A stretch of 64,000 nt of DNA, taken from positions 1 through 64,000 of the forward strand of contig CAVVDT010000008.1 of the NCBI GenBank assembly GCA_963747005.1, given 5' to 3'. The translations under genes and the position numbers were made by a program. The notes below the pieces were generated by a model that worked only from the letters and a program-made list of their open reading frames with translations, did no database searches and was not told where the DNA came from. Shown here one piece after another: positions 28,141 to 36,830 of the stretch (the stretch's first letter is position 1; the number at the start of each line of letters is the position of its first letter). Source of the DNA: CAVVDT01 sp963747005 (lineage in GTDB: Bacteria; Pseudomonadota; Alphaproteobacteria; Rhizobiales; Aestuariivirgaceae).

Positions 28141-28547
28141 CAGACAAACTCACTTGCGGCGTGCATCACGTCGGCCTCGCGGTGCCCGATCTCGACAGCG
28201 CCCAACACTTCTTCTGTGACCTGCTCGGCTGGGACGTGGTCGGCGGCAGGCCTGACTATCCGGCCGTCTTCGTCTCGGACGGCCGCACGGTGGTCACCCT
28301 GTGGCGCGTGGCGGACCCGGCGAATGCCGTGACCTTTGATCGTCGCACCAACATTGGTCTGCACCACCTGGCACTCGCCGTGGCGGATCAAGCCGCGCTC
28401 ACGGCCGCGTTTGAGCGGGTGCAAGGAGATCCTGGCGTGACGATCGAATTCGCGCCAGAGGACGTGCACCCCGGTTCCAGCACGCGCCATTTCATCTGTG
28501 CCATGCCCGGAGGCGTGCGCATCGAATTTGCGACCGTACCGAGCTGA
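28137..28547 (+). CDS. VOC (glyoxalase/bleomycin resistance) family protein
   Basis: Protein of 136 residues with the two beta-alpha-beta-beta-beta modules of the VOC fold: GVHHVGLAVPDLDSAQHFFC near the start and GLHHLALAVADQAALTAAFE in the middle. Likely metal ligands are the His in each (VHHVGL, LHHLAL) and Glu near the end (RIEFATV). The specific substrate is not predictable; related proteins act as lyases or dioxygenases. It is translationally coupled to mug through ATGA. Confidence 0.88.
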   Translation: MTDKLTCGVHHVGLAVPDLDSAQHFFCDLLGWDVVGGRPDYPAVFVSDGRTVVTLWRVADPANAVTFDRRTNIGLHHLALAVADQAALTAAFERVQGDPGVTIEFAPEDVHPGSSTRHFICAMPGGVRIEFATVPS

Positions 28548-28621
28548 GCAACCAGGATCGACAGTCCCGTGGTGGCTGCCTTTGTCCAGCGAGTCTAAAA
28601 AAGGCGGCCTGCGGTGGGCCG

Positions 28622-28703
28622 AATCAGCCCATCGGCGTCGTTGATGAGCTTGCCCGATGCCCCGCATCGCGCTGTGCTCATCGCCTAGCCGAGTGGGCTG
28701 ATT
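28622..28703. terminator. Long nested hairpin between convergent genes
   Basis: Nested inverted repeats fold into one long stem: AATCAGCCCA (28622) with TGGGCTGATT (28694), TCGGC with GCCGA, GATGAGC (28643) with GCTCATC (28676), and CGATGC with GCATCG around a 3-nt loop. It lies between the convergent VOC gene and aldehyde dehydrogenase gene, so it could act as a bidirectional terminator. The absence of a T-run leaves a structured repeat element as an alternative. Confidence 0.5.
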
Positions 28704-28741
28704 TGGCGCCATCAAATAGTCCTATCTGATCGGCGGATGCT

Positions 28742-30118
28742 CTAAGACTTGAAGACGATCATCTTTTCTTCGCTCATCTCCCGCATCGTGTAGGGAATGC
28801 CGCCAACGCCGTAGCCGGACTGACGTCGACCGGCAAACGGCATCCAGTCGGCCCGGAAGGCCGTGTGGTCGTTGACCATCACCGCCGACGCCGCCAGCCG
28901 CTCGGCAACATCGAGCGCACTCCGCAGGTCCTCGGTGAAGATGCTGGCCTGGAACGCAAATGGCAGCGCGTTTGCGGTCGCGACCGCGTCATCGAGCCGG
29001 GTGAACGGGTAAACGCAAGTGAGCGGGCCGAAGACTTCGAGGGTCGAAACCTTGGCATCGTCCGGTGGTCGCACCAGGATCGACGGTTTCAAGGTTGTGT
29101 TGCTGAGGCGGCCGCCGCCGATCACGCTGGCGCCGCCTGCCTCGGCCTCGCCGATCCACGCCGCCACCCGATCAGCCTCACGCGGTGCGATCAGCGGGCC
29201 GACCTCGGTTTCGGCCAGCGTCGGATCCCCGACCTTGAGCGTCGCGACACGCGCGCCGAAGCGTTCGAGAAACTCGTGCTCGAGATCGGCATGGACGAAG
29301 ATGCGCTGGACGGACACGCAGACCTGGCCGGCATGATAGTAGCCGCCCTTGGTCAGCGGCTCGATGAGGCGGTCGAGGTTGGCGCTACGGTCGATGATCG
29401 CCGGTGCGGCGCCGCCATGCTCCAGCGCGCAGCGGGTCCCCGGCGCTAGCTTGGCGCGCAGATGCCAACCAACCCGCCCCGAGCCGATGAAGCTCAGAAA
29501 GGCGATCCGTGGATCGGTCGCGAGCCGCTCAGCGAGCTCGGTGGTCTCGGGCAGAACCGTCTGGCACCAGGCAATGGGCAGCCCGGCCTCGCGGACCAAG
29601 CGGACCAAATCGATGCACGACAGTGGCGTCGCCGTCGCCGGCTTGATGATCACGGGACAGCCGACCGCAATTGCCGGCACGATTTGATGGACAATCAGGT
29701 TCAACGGATGATTGAACGCCGAGATGGCGGCCACGACGCCGATCGGCTCGACAATCGTGAAGGCGCGCCGCTCGCCGCTCGCCGGCGTGAGGCCCATCGC
29801 GATCTCCCGACCGGCGGTGACGCGCAGCGCGTCGACAGCGTTCAGCACGCCGTCGATCGCGCGATCGGTTTCGATCAAGGCGTCGGTCAGTGGTTTGCCG
29901 CCCTCGCGGGCGATCTGGTGGCCGAGATGCTCGCGCTGGCCCGCCATCAGCGCGGCAAGCCGCCGCAGGATATCGATCCTCCGATGGGCCTTCAGCCAGG
30001 CGCCCCGGTCGGCGAAGGCTTTTGTGGCGGCCTCGATCTTGCGCTCGAGCGCTGCCGCGTCGTCGCTTTCGAGTTGCGCAATCGGCGCCCGATCGAATGC
30101 TTGAACTACTTGAATCAT
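28742..30118 (-). CDS. NAD(P)-dependent aldehyde dehydrogenase
   Basis: Protein of 458 residues with ALDH landmarks: SAFNHPLNLIVHQIVPAI, the Rossmann FIGSGRVG, the general base in ALEHGGAAPAI, the nucleophile in YYHAGQVCVSVQRIF, and the late TLEVFGPLTCVYPF. The sequence is closest in style to lactaldehyde or glycolaldehyde dehydrogenases. The start at 30118 follows GGAGGT at 6 bases; the extended frame upstream belongs to the next gene's end. It follows the TPP-enzyme gene by 16 bp, so the two form one operon under the motif at 31861. Confidence 0.92.
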   Translation of the reverse strand: MIQVVQAFDRAPIAQLESDDAAALERKIEAATKAFADRGAWLKAHRRIDILRRLAALMAGQREHLGHQIAREGGKPLTDALIETDRAIDGVLNAVDALRVTAGREIAMGLTPASGERRAFTIVEPIGVVAAISAFNHPLNLIVHQIVPAIAVGCPVIIKPATATPLSCIDLVRLVREAGLPIAWCQTVLPETTELAERLATDPRIAFLSFIGSGRVGWHLRAKLAPGTRCALEHGGAAPAIIDRSANLDRLIEPLTKGGYYHAGQVCVSVQRIFVHADLEHEFLERFGARVATLKVGDPTLAETEVGPLIAPREADRVAAWIGEAEAGGASVIGGGRLSNTTLKPSILVRPPDDAKVSTLEVFGPLTCVYPFTRLDDAVATANALPFAFQASIFTEDLRSALDVAERLAASAVMVNDHTAFRADWMPFAGRRQSGYGVGGIPYTMREMSEEKMIVFKS

Positions 30119-30134
30119 AACGACCTCCGTTCCT

Positions 30135-31766
30135 CTAGGTTGGGTTGCGCAATTCGTCGACCAGAACCCGCATGTTCTCGGAATAATCCACCGGTACGCA
30201 CACGAGATGCAGCCCGCCGCCAGCGAATGCCGCCTCGAGCGCCGGCGCCAGCCCGTCGGCACTCGCCACCAGACTGCCCCTGGCGCCGTAGGCCCGCGCG
30301 TAGGCAACGAAATCGGGATTGCCGAACGTCATGCCGAAATCTTCATGTCCATCGACCGCCTGCTTCCAGCGGATCATTCCGTAGGCATTGTCCTGCAGGA
30401 CCAGCACTACAAGATTGAGGCCGAGACGCGTTGCGGTCTCGAGCTCTTGCGAATTCATCATGAAGCCGCCGTCACCGCACACCGCGAGGATGCGTCGGTC
30501 CGGATGCAGCAGTGCAGCCATCATGGCGGAGGGCAGCCCGGCTCCCATCGTCGCAAGCGCGTTATCCAGCAGCAGCGTATTTGCGACGTGAGTGCGGTAA
30601 TTGCGCGCGAACCAGATCTTGTACATGCCGTTGTCGAGGCAGACGATACCGTCCTCTGGCATCACCTGACGGACATCGTGCACGATGCGCTGCGGTGTCA
30701 GTGGATAGCGGTCTTCGTTCGCGCGATCCGCGATCCGCGCCAGGATTTCCTCGCGTAGTCCCAGCAGCGCCCCGGCATTCGGTAGCTTGCCCTCGAGACG
30801 GTCGGCAAGCAGCGCCAGGCTCGGGCCGACATCACCGACAAGTTCGGCATGCGGGCAGAATACCTCCTCGACCGTCGCGGGCAGATATCCCACGTGCAGG
30901 ACCGTCGGGCCACCCCGCCCCATGAGGAAGGGTGGCTTCTCCACCGTGTCGTGGCCGATCGAGATGATGAGGTCGGCGCGGTCGATGGCACGATGAACAT
31001 GGTCTCGCTCGGAGAACGCGGCGGTTCCCATGTAGAGCCCCGACCCGCCAGTGACCGCCCCTTTGCCCATCTGCGTATTGAAGAAGGGGATTTGGACGCG
31101 CCTCACGAAATCTGACAAGGCCTCGGCCAGGTGCGGGCGGCTTGCGGCCGCGCCCAGCATCACCAGCGGTCGCTCGGCCTTGAGAATCAGCCCGGCTGCC
31201 CGTTCCAATGCCGCCCGCTGGGCAACGGGCAAATCGATCCGATGCAATGTCACAGGTGAAATCTCGGGCGCCATCTCCGCGGCGATGTCCTCGGGCAATT
31301 CGAGATGAACCGGGCCCAGTCGCTCTTGCTGCGCGACCCGAAACGCGTTCCGCACGATTGCCGGAATCGTCGCTGGACTGACAATCTGCTGCGCCAGCTT
31401 GGTCAACGGCACCATCGTCGCGACGATGTCGACAACCTGAAAGCGTGCCTGCTTGCGCCTCAGAATGCCTTTCTGACCGGTGATCATCACCATGGGCATC
31501 GCCCCGAGCAGGGCGTAAGCGGCGCCCGTGGCCAGATTGAGCGCACCCGGGCCAAGCGTCGCAAGACACACCCCGGCCCGGCCGGTCAGCCTTCCATGAG
31601 TAGCCGCCATGAAGGCGGCTGCCTGCTCATGACGGGTCACCACGAGCTTGATCGTGGAGCGGTGCAGCGCTTCCACGACGTCGAGATTTTCTTCCCCGGG
31701 AACGCCGAAGATTTGCTGCACGCCTTCGTTTTCGAGGGCGGATACAAGCAGATCAGCACCCTTCAT
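30135..31766 (-). CDS. Thiamine-diphosphate enzyme, acetolactate synthase large-subunit type
   Basis: Protein of 543 residues. The catalytic glutamate lies in VVTRHEQAAAFMA and the TPP-binding motif GDGGFMMNSQELETATRLG ends with QDNAYGMI. The central domain and the length match acetolactate synthase or related decarboxylases and carboligases. There is no regulatory small subunit next to it, so a catabolic alpha-keto-acid decarboxylase or lyase is as likely as branched-chain amino-acid synthesis, and the aldehyde dehydrogenase downstream would oxidise the aldehyde produced. The start at 31766 follows AAGGAGT. The motif at 31861 lies 95 bp upstream. Confidence 0.88.
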   Translation of the reverse strand: MKGADLLVSALENEGVQQIFGVPGEENLDVVEALHRSTIKLVVTRHEQAAAFMAATHGRLTGRAGVCLATLGPGALNLATGAAYALLGAMPMVMITGQKGILRRKQARFQVVDIVATMVPLTKLAQQIVSPATIPAIVRNAFRVAQQERLGPVHLELPEDIAAEMAPEISPVTLHRIDLPVAQRAALERAAGLILKAERPLVMLGAAASRPHLAEALSDFVRRVQIPFFNTQMGKGAVTGGSGLYMGTAAFSERDHVHRAIDRADLIISIGHDTVEKPPFLMGRGGPTVLHVGYLPATVEEVFCPHAELVGDVGPSLALLADRLEGKLPNAGALLGLREEILARIADRANEDRYPLTPQRIVHDVRQVMPEDGIVCLDNGMYKIWFARNYRTHVANTLLLDNALATMGAGLPSAMMAALLHPDRRILAVCGDGGFMMNSQELETATRLGLNLVVLVLQDNAYGMIRWKQAVDGHEDFGMTFGNPDFVAYARAYGARGSLVASADGLAPALEAAFAGGGLHLVCVPVDYSENMRVLVDELRNPT

Positions 31767-31860
31767 CGGATGACTCCTTATCGCGGAAGGTATCCCAGCA
31801 TATGACGCGCTCCTCATTCGCGTGGAACGCTGAGGTTGGGTCAAACGGAGTGCCGGTTCG

Positions 31861-31888
31861 ATTGAACGATGGTATCGTCGTTACTTTG
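31861..31888 (-). promoter_or_regulatory. Copy C of the shared dyad motif (TPP enzyme-ALDH operon)
   Basis: Plus strand ATTGAACGATGG then TATCGTCGTTACTTTG, 95 bp upstream of the TPP-enzyme start. Confidence 0.7.
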
Positions 31889-31930
31889 GTGGCGGTCGGC
31901 ACAACCGGCGAGGTTCAGACCTCGGGCGAT

Positions 31931-33007
31931 TCAAGTTGGGCGGCGGCTACGCGCCGCCTCCAGCTCATTCTTGAGTGCGCCAACCAATTCTGCGGCGGGC
32001 ATGACGCGAGCCAATGGCGCCCCTTGACCGGCCCATTGGGCACCGAAGCCCCCCTCGCCATGCGCCTTCGCCGCTGCGGCAAGAGCCTTGCCAGCGTCGT
32101 AAGCGATCGGATAATCCGGGATTTTCAGGCCGCTCAGCTCTGTATCTTTCAGCATTGTGAACTTGTTTGGCAGACAGCGAGCCGGCCGGCCGGAGATCAC
32201 GGTCGTCATCTCGGTCATACCTGCGCCGGGCCCAAACAACGCACCGCGGTGGAATTGATCGGCACTTGATTCCGGGCAGGCAATGAAGGCCGTGCCCAAT
32301 TGCGCGGCTTCGGCGCCGAGATCCAGAACCGCGGCGATGCCAGTTCCATCCATGATGCCGCCGGCCGAGATCACCGGCAGCGATATCTTGCTGACCAGAA
32401 GCCGGGTGAGCGCCAGGACACCAATCTGTTGATCGGCAGCGGCTGGATCGAATACACCGCGATGACCGCCAGCCTCATAGCCCTGCGCGACAATAGCATC
32501 AACGCCCGCCGCAACGGCTTGCTCGGCCTCATGAAGATTGGTGGCCGACGACAACAACACAATTCCCGCCCCTCTCAGTTGGGCAATAACCTCAGCATTG
32601 GGCAGACCAAAGTGGAAGCTGACGACGGCGGGCCTGATTTCCAGGATCAGCTTTAACATCGCTGTATCGGCAACGAAGCTGGTGTAAATCTCCTTGAGTG
32701 CCATCGCTGGCTGGGCGCCATAACGCTCGAAAATGGGCCTTAAGCCCATCTGCCAAGCGCGTTCACATTCGGGGTGTGCGGTGGCAGGCTTATGGCAAAA
32801 GACGTTGACATTGAAGGGCCCCGATGTCGCTGCTCTGAGCGTCTCGATCATGGTGCGCGCGCCGGCGGCATCGACCGCCCCGACGCCTATAGAGCCGAGT
32901 GCTCCGGCATTTGTGACGGCTGCAGCCATGGCTGGGGTAGAGGTGCCGGCCATCGGGGCCTGAATGATCGGCAACGCGATTCCAATTCGCTTCAGCAGGC
33001 TTGCCAT
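31931..33007 (-). CDS. Nitronate monooxygenase family protein
   Basis: Protein of 358 residues. The opening LPIIQAPMAGTSTPAMAAAV, the FMN-binding barrel segments, and the His-bearing QGYEAGGHRGVF motif identify the nitronate monooxygenase (2-nitropropane dioxygenase) family. These flavoproteins oxidise alkyl nitronates such as propionate-3-nitronate; some members are enoyl reductases. The start at 33007 (MASLLKRIG) is preceded by AGGAGGTACG. A long leader with strong hairpins and motif copy D lies upstream. Confidence 0.92.
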   Translation of the reverse strand: MASLLKRIGIALPIIQAPMAGTSTPAMAAAVTNAGALGSIGVGAVDAAGARTMIETLRAATSGPFNVNVFCHKPATAHPECERAWQMGLRPIFERYGAQPAMALKEIYTSFVADTAMLKLILEIRPAVVSFHFGLPNAEVIAQLRGAGIVLLSSATNLHEAEQAVAAGVDAIVAQGYEAGGHRGVFDPAAADQQIGVLALTRLLVSKISLPVISAGGIMDGTGIAAVLDLGAEAAQLGTAFIACPESSADQFHRGALFGPGAGMTEMTTVISGRPARCLPNKFTMLKDTELSGLKIPDYPIAYDAGKALAAAAKAHGEGGFGAQWAGQGAPLARVMPAAELVGALKNELEAARSRRPT

Positions 33008-33083
33008 TGACGTACCTCCTCGCCTTTCCAGCACGGTTACTCGCCATGCCGGCCAGCCAGGGCTGGCATCAACATGGAAAAGA

Positions 33084-33193
33084 AGCGGCCGGTCCCGGGG
33101 GCTATGAGGGGGCGAGGACCGGCCGCTGATTCTGACCGGCCCGGGGGAAAGCCGATCAGCATGAACCCGTCCCAGGGAGGATGAAGCGGGTTC
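33084..33193 (-). promoter_or_regulatory. Two hairpins in the leader of the nitronate monooxygenase gene
   Basis: AGCGGCCGGTCC (33084-33095) pairs perfectly with GGACCGGCCGCT (33116-33127) around a 20-nt loop. GAACCCG (33163) pairs with CGGGTTC (33187). Both lie between motif copy D and the start codon. A transcribed leader control element or the terminator of the upstream unit would explain them. Confidence 0.5.
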
Positions 33194-33236
33194 GACTACG
33201 CAGTTATCACTTCATCACAAGTGCGGCGACGAGTTT

Positions 33237-33264
33237 ATTGCACAATAGTATCGGAAATACTTTG
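33237..33264 (-). promoter_or_regulatory. Copy D of the shared dyad motif (nitronate monooxygenase)
   Basis: Plus strand ATTGCACAATAG then TATCGGAAATACTTTG, 230 bp upstream of the start, the longest spacing of the set. It lies inside a possible 27-codon ORF that follows the thiolase gene. Confidence 0.6.
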
Positions 33265-33321
33265 CGATCACTCCCGCATTAATGAGAAATTCTGCCATAT
33301 CTCAATCTCCTTCAGACCAGG

Positions 33322-34509
33322 TCAGTTCATGGCTTCCAAAGCGAGCGCAATGCCCTGGCCGCCACCGATGCACAGCGTGACGATTCCCCGCTTGATGTTG
33401 TCGCGCTTCATTGAGTGGAGCAGGCGGGTTGTCAGGATCGCGCCGGTTGCGCCGATCGGGTGACCGTGGGCGATGGCGCCGCCTTCGACATTGACGATAT
33501 CCTCCGGCACGCCCAGTTCGCGCATTACTGCCAGCACGATGGCCGCGAAGGCCTCGTTGATTTCCATGCGCTCAACGTCTGCGATCGTCCAACCTGCGCG
33601 CTCAATTGCCTGGTGAACGGCCGGGATTGGCCCCAGACCAAACAGTCCCGGTTCGACCGCGCCGACGCCATAGGATACGAGACGGGCCAGCGGTTCCACG
33701 CCGCGTTTGTCCACCCAGTGGCGCTCGGCCACAATCATCGCGGCTCCCGCGCTGTTCAACCCCGGGGCGTTGCCGGCAGTGATCGTCCCGTCCTTGCGGA
33801 ATGCCGGTTTCAGCTTCGCCAGGCTCTCTACTGTGGTCTCCGGCCGATTGTGCTCGTCCTTGGCAAAGGTGACCGTCCCTTTGCGGGTCTTGATCTCCAC
33901 CGGCGCGATCTCGGCGTCGAACTTGCCGGCGGCCTGGGCGGCGCTGAAGCGTTGCTGGGAACGCTGTGCCCAGCGGTCCTGTTCAGCTCGTGTAATCTGG
34001 AATTTCGCCACCAGATCTTCGGTATGCCAGCCGGAATGTTCGTCTGAAAAAGCATCGTTGAGACCGTCGCGCAGCATGCTGTCATAGATGCGGCCATCGC
34101 CCATCCGATAACCCCAGCGGCCACCGCCCAGCAGATAGGGCGCCTGGTCCATGTTCTCCATGCCGCCGGCGACCGCGCAGGCGACGTTGCCGAGCCAGAC
34201 TTCCTGCGCTGCAGAGGCAACCGCCTGGGCACCGGAACCGCAGACCCGGTTCACGGTCATGGCCGGAACCTCGACTGGAATGGCGCCGTGTATGGCGGCC
34301 TGCCGTGCCGGATTCATCTTGGCGCCAGCCTGGATGACCTGTCCCATCACGACGGTCTGAATGTCTGCTCCCGTCAGCTTTGCCCTTTCCAGGCTGCTGC
34401 GAATGCTGGCCGCGCCCAAGTCGGGGGCGGGAGTGTCCTTCAGCGTTCCGTCATAGGTGCCGATGGCGGTGCGGGTCGGTGAACAAAGCACCACTTGAGA
34501 CTTGGCCAT
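33322..34509 (-). CDS. Acetyl-CoA C-acyltransferase (thiolase)
   Basis: Protein of 395 residues. The nucleophilic cysteine lies in TVNRVCGSGAQAVASA; NEAFAAIVLAVMRE, GHPIGATGA and the second catalytic cysteine in TLCIGGGQG are present. It condenses or cleaves acyl-CoA, as in beta-oxidation or acetoacetyl-CoA formation for polyhydroxybutyrate. The start at 34509 (MAKSQVVLCSPTRT) follows AAGGAACTGCGC. It lies 243 bp downstream of an aldo/keto reductase gene on the same strand; no motif copy is seen in that gap, so the two may share a transcript. Confidence 0.93.
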   Translation of the reverse strand: MAKSQVVLCSPTRTAIGTYDGTLKDTPAPDLGAASIRSSLERAKLTGADIQTVVMGQVIQAGAKMNPARQAAIHGAIPVEVPAMTVNRVCGSGAQAVASAAQEVWLGNVACAVAGGMENMDQAPYLLGGGRWGYRMGDGRIYDSMLRDGLNDAFSDEHSGWHTEDLVAKFQITRAEQDRWAQRSQQRFSAAQAAGKFDAEIAPVEIKTRKGTVTFAKDEHNRPETTVESLAKLKPAFRKDGTITAGNAPGLNSAGAAMIVAERHWVDKRGVEPLARLVSYGVGAVEPGLFGLGPIPAVHQAIERAGWTIADVERMEINEAFAAIVLAVMRELGVPEDIVNVEGGAIAHGHPIGATGAILTTRLLHSMKRDNIKRGIVTLCIGGGQGIALALEAMN

Positions 34510-34752
34510 GCGCAGTTCCTTTCCTTGTTTCGACCGGGCATTTTGCCCAAGAAGGCTTGTTGCCGGCAAGCTCGTTCGATGCGCGCATCAGGTGCGTCAT
34601 TCACGTGAAAGCGCCGTCGCCGGGCATGACGGCGACCTGAAAGCCCACCTCTATGATCTCGCTTGCGTTGTCACCGGCCTGAACCGCCTTTTTCGCTTGG
34701 AAGGCAAGGCTCAGCTCGCCGCGTGGACTCACCTCGATTCTCCCAACATGCC

Positions 34753-35748
34753 CTAACGATATGAAAAGCGCTCATGTTCTTCTGGATAGCGGGCCCCTTG
34801 CACGGTGATCCGGGACATAGCCTCTTCGATCTCGTGAAGGTCTCCGGAGGTAAACCCGACGGATGTCGCGCCGATATTTTCCTCCACGCGCGCTAGCTTC
34901 GTTGTGCCAGGGATGGGCACAATCCATGGCTTTTGAGCGAGCAGCCAAGCCAGCGCGACCTGGGCCACTGTCGCCCGCTTTTTCCTCGCGATGCGTTCAA
35001 GCAGGTCAACCAGCGTCCGATTGCTCTTCATGGCCTCCGGCGCAAAGCGGGGAATTCGACGCCGTGGGTCCTTGCCGGTGAAGGTCTTTTCCGCATCGAT
35101 TTTCCCGGCGAGAAATCCCCTGCCGAGAGGGCTGAATGGAACAAAGCCAATGCCAAGATCCTCAAGCAATGGGAGCACGTCGTCTTCGGGGCGCCGCCAC
35201 CATAGTGAATATTCGCTCTGGACGGCGGTAACGGGCTGCACAGAATGTGCGCGGCGAATGGTGTGGGCCGCTGGTTCCGAAAGGCCGAAATGTCTGATCT
35301 TGCCTTCTTCGATGAGGCTTTTCACGGTGCCTGCGACATCTTCGATGGGCACCTCGAGGTCCACGCGATGCTGATACAAAAGGTCGATCGTGTCGGACTT
35401 GAGCCTCTTGAGCATTCCTTCTGTCGCCCGCCGGATATGCTCCGGGCGACTGTTGAGACCCGGCCCGCGCTCTCCGGTCTCAGGGTCGATATTCCAACCG
35501 AACTTGGTTGCGATCACGACCTCGTTCCTGAATGGCGCAAGCGCCTCCCCAACGATTTCCTCATTGATAAATGGGCCATAGGTCTCGGCGGTATCGAAGA
35601 AGGTAACACCGCGCTCGACCGCGCCCCGGATCACGTTGATCATTTCCTGCCGATCCACGACCGCTCCGTAGGCGCCGGTCATGCCCATGCAGCCAAGGCC
35701 AATGGTCGAGACCTCGATGTCGCTTCTCCCAAGTTTGCGCTTTTGCAT
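34753..35748 (-). CDS. Aldo/keto reductase
   Basis: Protein of 331 residues, TIM-barrel AKR. GLGCMGMTGAYG, the catalytic segment FFDTAETYGPF (Asp and Tyr), the lysine in EVVIATKFGW and the histidine in LLYQHRVD are in order; LAWLLAQKPWIVPIPGTTKL is the usual NADPH-binding end. It resembles YajO/Tas-type AKRs acting on small aldehydes or ketones. The start at 35748 (MQKRKLGRSD) has AGGAGG 11 bases upstream. Motif copy E lies 136 bp upstream. Confidence 0.92.
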   Translation of the reverse strand: MQKRKLGRSDIEVSTIGLGCMGMTGAYGAVVDRQEMINVIRGAVERGVTFFDTAETYGPFINEEIVGEALAPFRNEVVIATKFGWNIDPETGERGPGLNSRPEHIRRATEGMLKRLKSDTIDLLYQHRVDLEVPIEDVAGTVKSLIEEGKIRHFGLSEPAAHTIRRAHSVQPVTAVQSEYSLWWRRPEDDVLPLLEDLGIGFVPFSPLGRGFLAGKIDAEKTFTGKDPRRRIPRFAPEAMKSNRTLVDLLERIARKKRATVAQVALAWLLAQKPWIVPIPGTTKLARVEENIGATSVGFTSGDLHEIEEAMSRITVQGARYPEEHERFSYR

Positions 35749-36083
35749 CTTATGATGACCTCCTAACTGGCTTGCGGTCTGGAGCGCCATGGGGCGTCAC
35801 CGGCCTTTTCCAATCGATCGACGTTTGCACCATCGTGGATTGCTGGTGCGATCTGATATGCAACTCGCTTCGGAAAAGCGCCAGTAGACAAAGGTGTCGG
35901 CGATAATGTCGTACGTCAGGATTTGGGCATGGCGCACGGAGCTCCGGTCAGGCATTTAGCCCCCGACCTTGCGCCACGGCGCAGCGTTGCACTGGCCGTA
36001 AAGCATTCTTTTCGTGTTGTGTTGCTTCTTGTTATGGGATTTTGTCGAATTTCAGTGTTGTTTGTGACGTGAGCGAAAGACAA
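35749..36083. other. Divergent promoter region between aldo/keto reductase and GNAT genes
   Basis: Contains motif copy E (35883-35910) and an AT-richer stretch (36005-36070) ahead of the GNAT gene. No gene seen. Confidence 0.5.
35883..35910 (-). promoter_or_regulatory. Copy E of the shared dyad motif (aldo/keto reductase)
   Basis: Plus strand AGTAGACAAAGG then TGTCGGCGATAATGTC. The outer half reads AGTAGAC, as in copy F, instead of ATTGnAC. Confidence 0.55.
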
Positions 36084-36794
36084 ATGACCGGGCACTTCAA
36101 TTCACTTGGCCAACCCATTGGCGCGCCGCTCGCTGCAACATCAGCGCGTCCGCGGCCACTCCGGACGCCGATGGCGGGGCGCTTCTGCAGCGTCATTGCG
36201 GTCGAGCCCGCTGCACACGCCCCTCTGCTGTTCGATGCCTTCAAGAGCGATCATCACGGTCGCAACTGGACCTATCTGCCCTACGGGCCTTTCGATGATC
36301 TGGCTGCCTTCCGCAGCTGGATGGATCGCTTCTGCACAGGTGAAGACCCACTGTTTTACACCATCCTTGATCGTGAAGCGCGGCCGGTGGGCCTTGCCAG
36401 TTATCTGCGCATCGATACCGGGGGAGCAGCTATCGAGGTCGGCCACATCAACTTCGCCCCCAGGCTGCAACGCACCGCGGCTGCCACAGAAGCCATGTAC
36501 TTGATGATGCGCCGCGTCTTCGATGAGCTGGCCTACCGGCGCTATGAATGGAAATGCGATTCGCTCAATGCGCCATCCTGGCGTGCAGCGGAACGGCTTG
36601 GCTTCATCCATGAGGGAACCTTCCGCAAGGCCACTCACTACAAGGGCCGCAACCGCGACACCGCCTGGTTTGCCATCGTGGATGACGATTGGCCGGGCAT
36701 CCGTGCCGCGTTTGAGGATTGGCTTGGCGAAGACAACTTCGATGCCGATGGCCGCCAGAAGCGACCGCTCAGGACCCATGGCGAACGACGTTGA
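36084..36794 (+). CDS. GNAT family N-acetyltransferase
   Basis: Protein of 236 residues with the RimJ/RimL-type GNAT layout: VIAVEPAAHAPLLFDAFKSD, then GLASYLRIDTGGAAIEVGHI, the acetyl-CoA loop region RTAAATEAMYLMMRRVFDEL, and the closing SLNAPSWRAAERLGFIHEG. It probably acetylates a protein N-terminus or small amine using acetyl-CoA; the substrate is unknown. The start at 36084 is chosen because earlier in-frame GTG/TTG codons have no better ribosome site. It converges with the DNA-3-methyladenine glycosylase gene. Confidence 0.88.
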   Translation: MTGHFNSLGQPIGAPLAATSARPRPLRTPMAGRFCSVIAVEPAAHAPLLFDAFKSDHHGRNWTYLPYGPFDDLAAFRSWMDRFCTGEDPLFYTILDREARPVGLASYLRIDTGGAAIEVGHINFAPRLQRTAAATEAMYLMMRRVFDELAYRRYEWKCDSLNAPSWRAAERLGFIHEGTFRKATHYKGRNRDTAWFAIVDDDWPGIRAAFEDWLGEDNFDADGRQKRPLRTHGERR

Positions 36795-36830
36795 GCCAGG
36801 ATAATTCCACCTGACTGGTCGGCGGACGCT

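Noticed and set aside
34510..34752. Protein-like reading frame between thiolase and aldo/keto reductase (ends HLDSPNMP)
   Set aside because: It has no ribosome site and no start between the two genes and no family match; it may be a remnant but I cannot support it.
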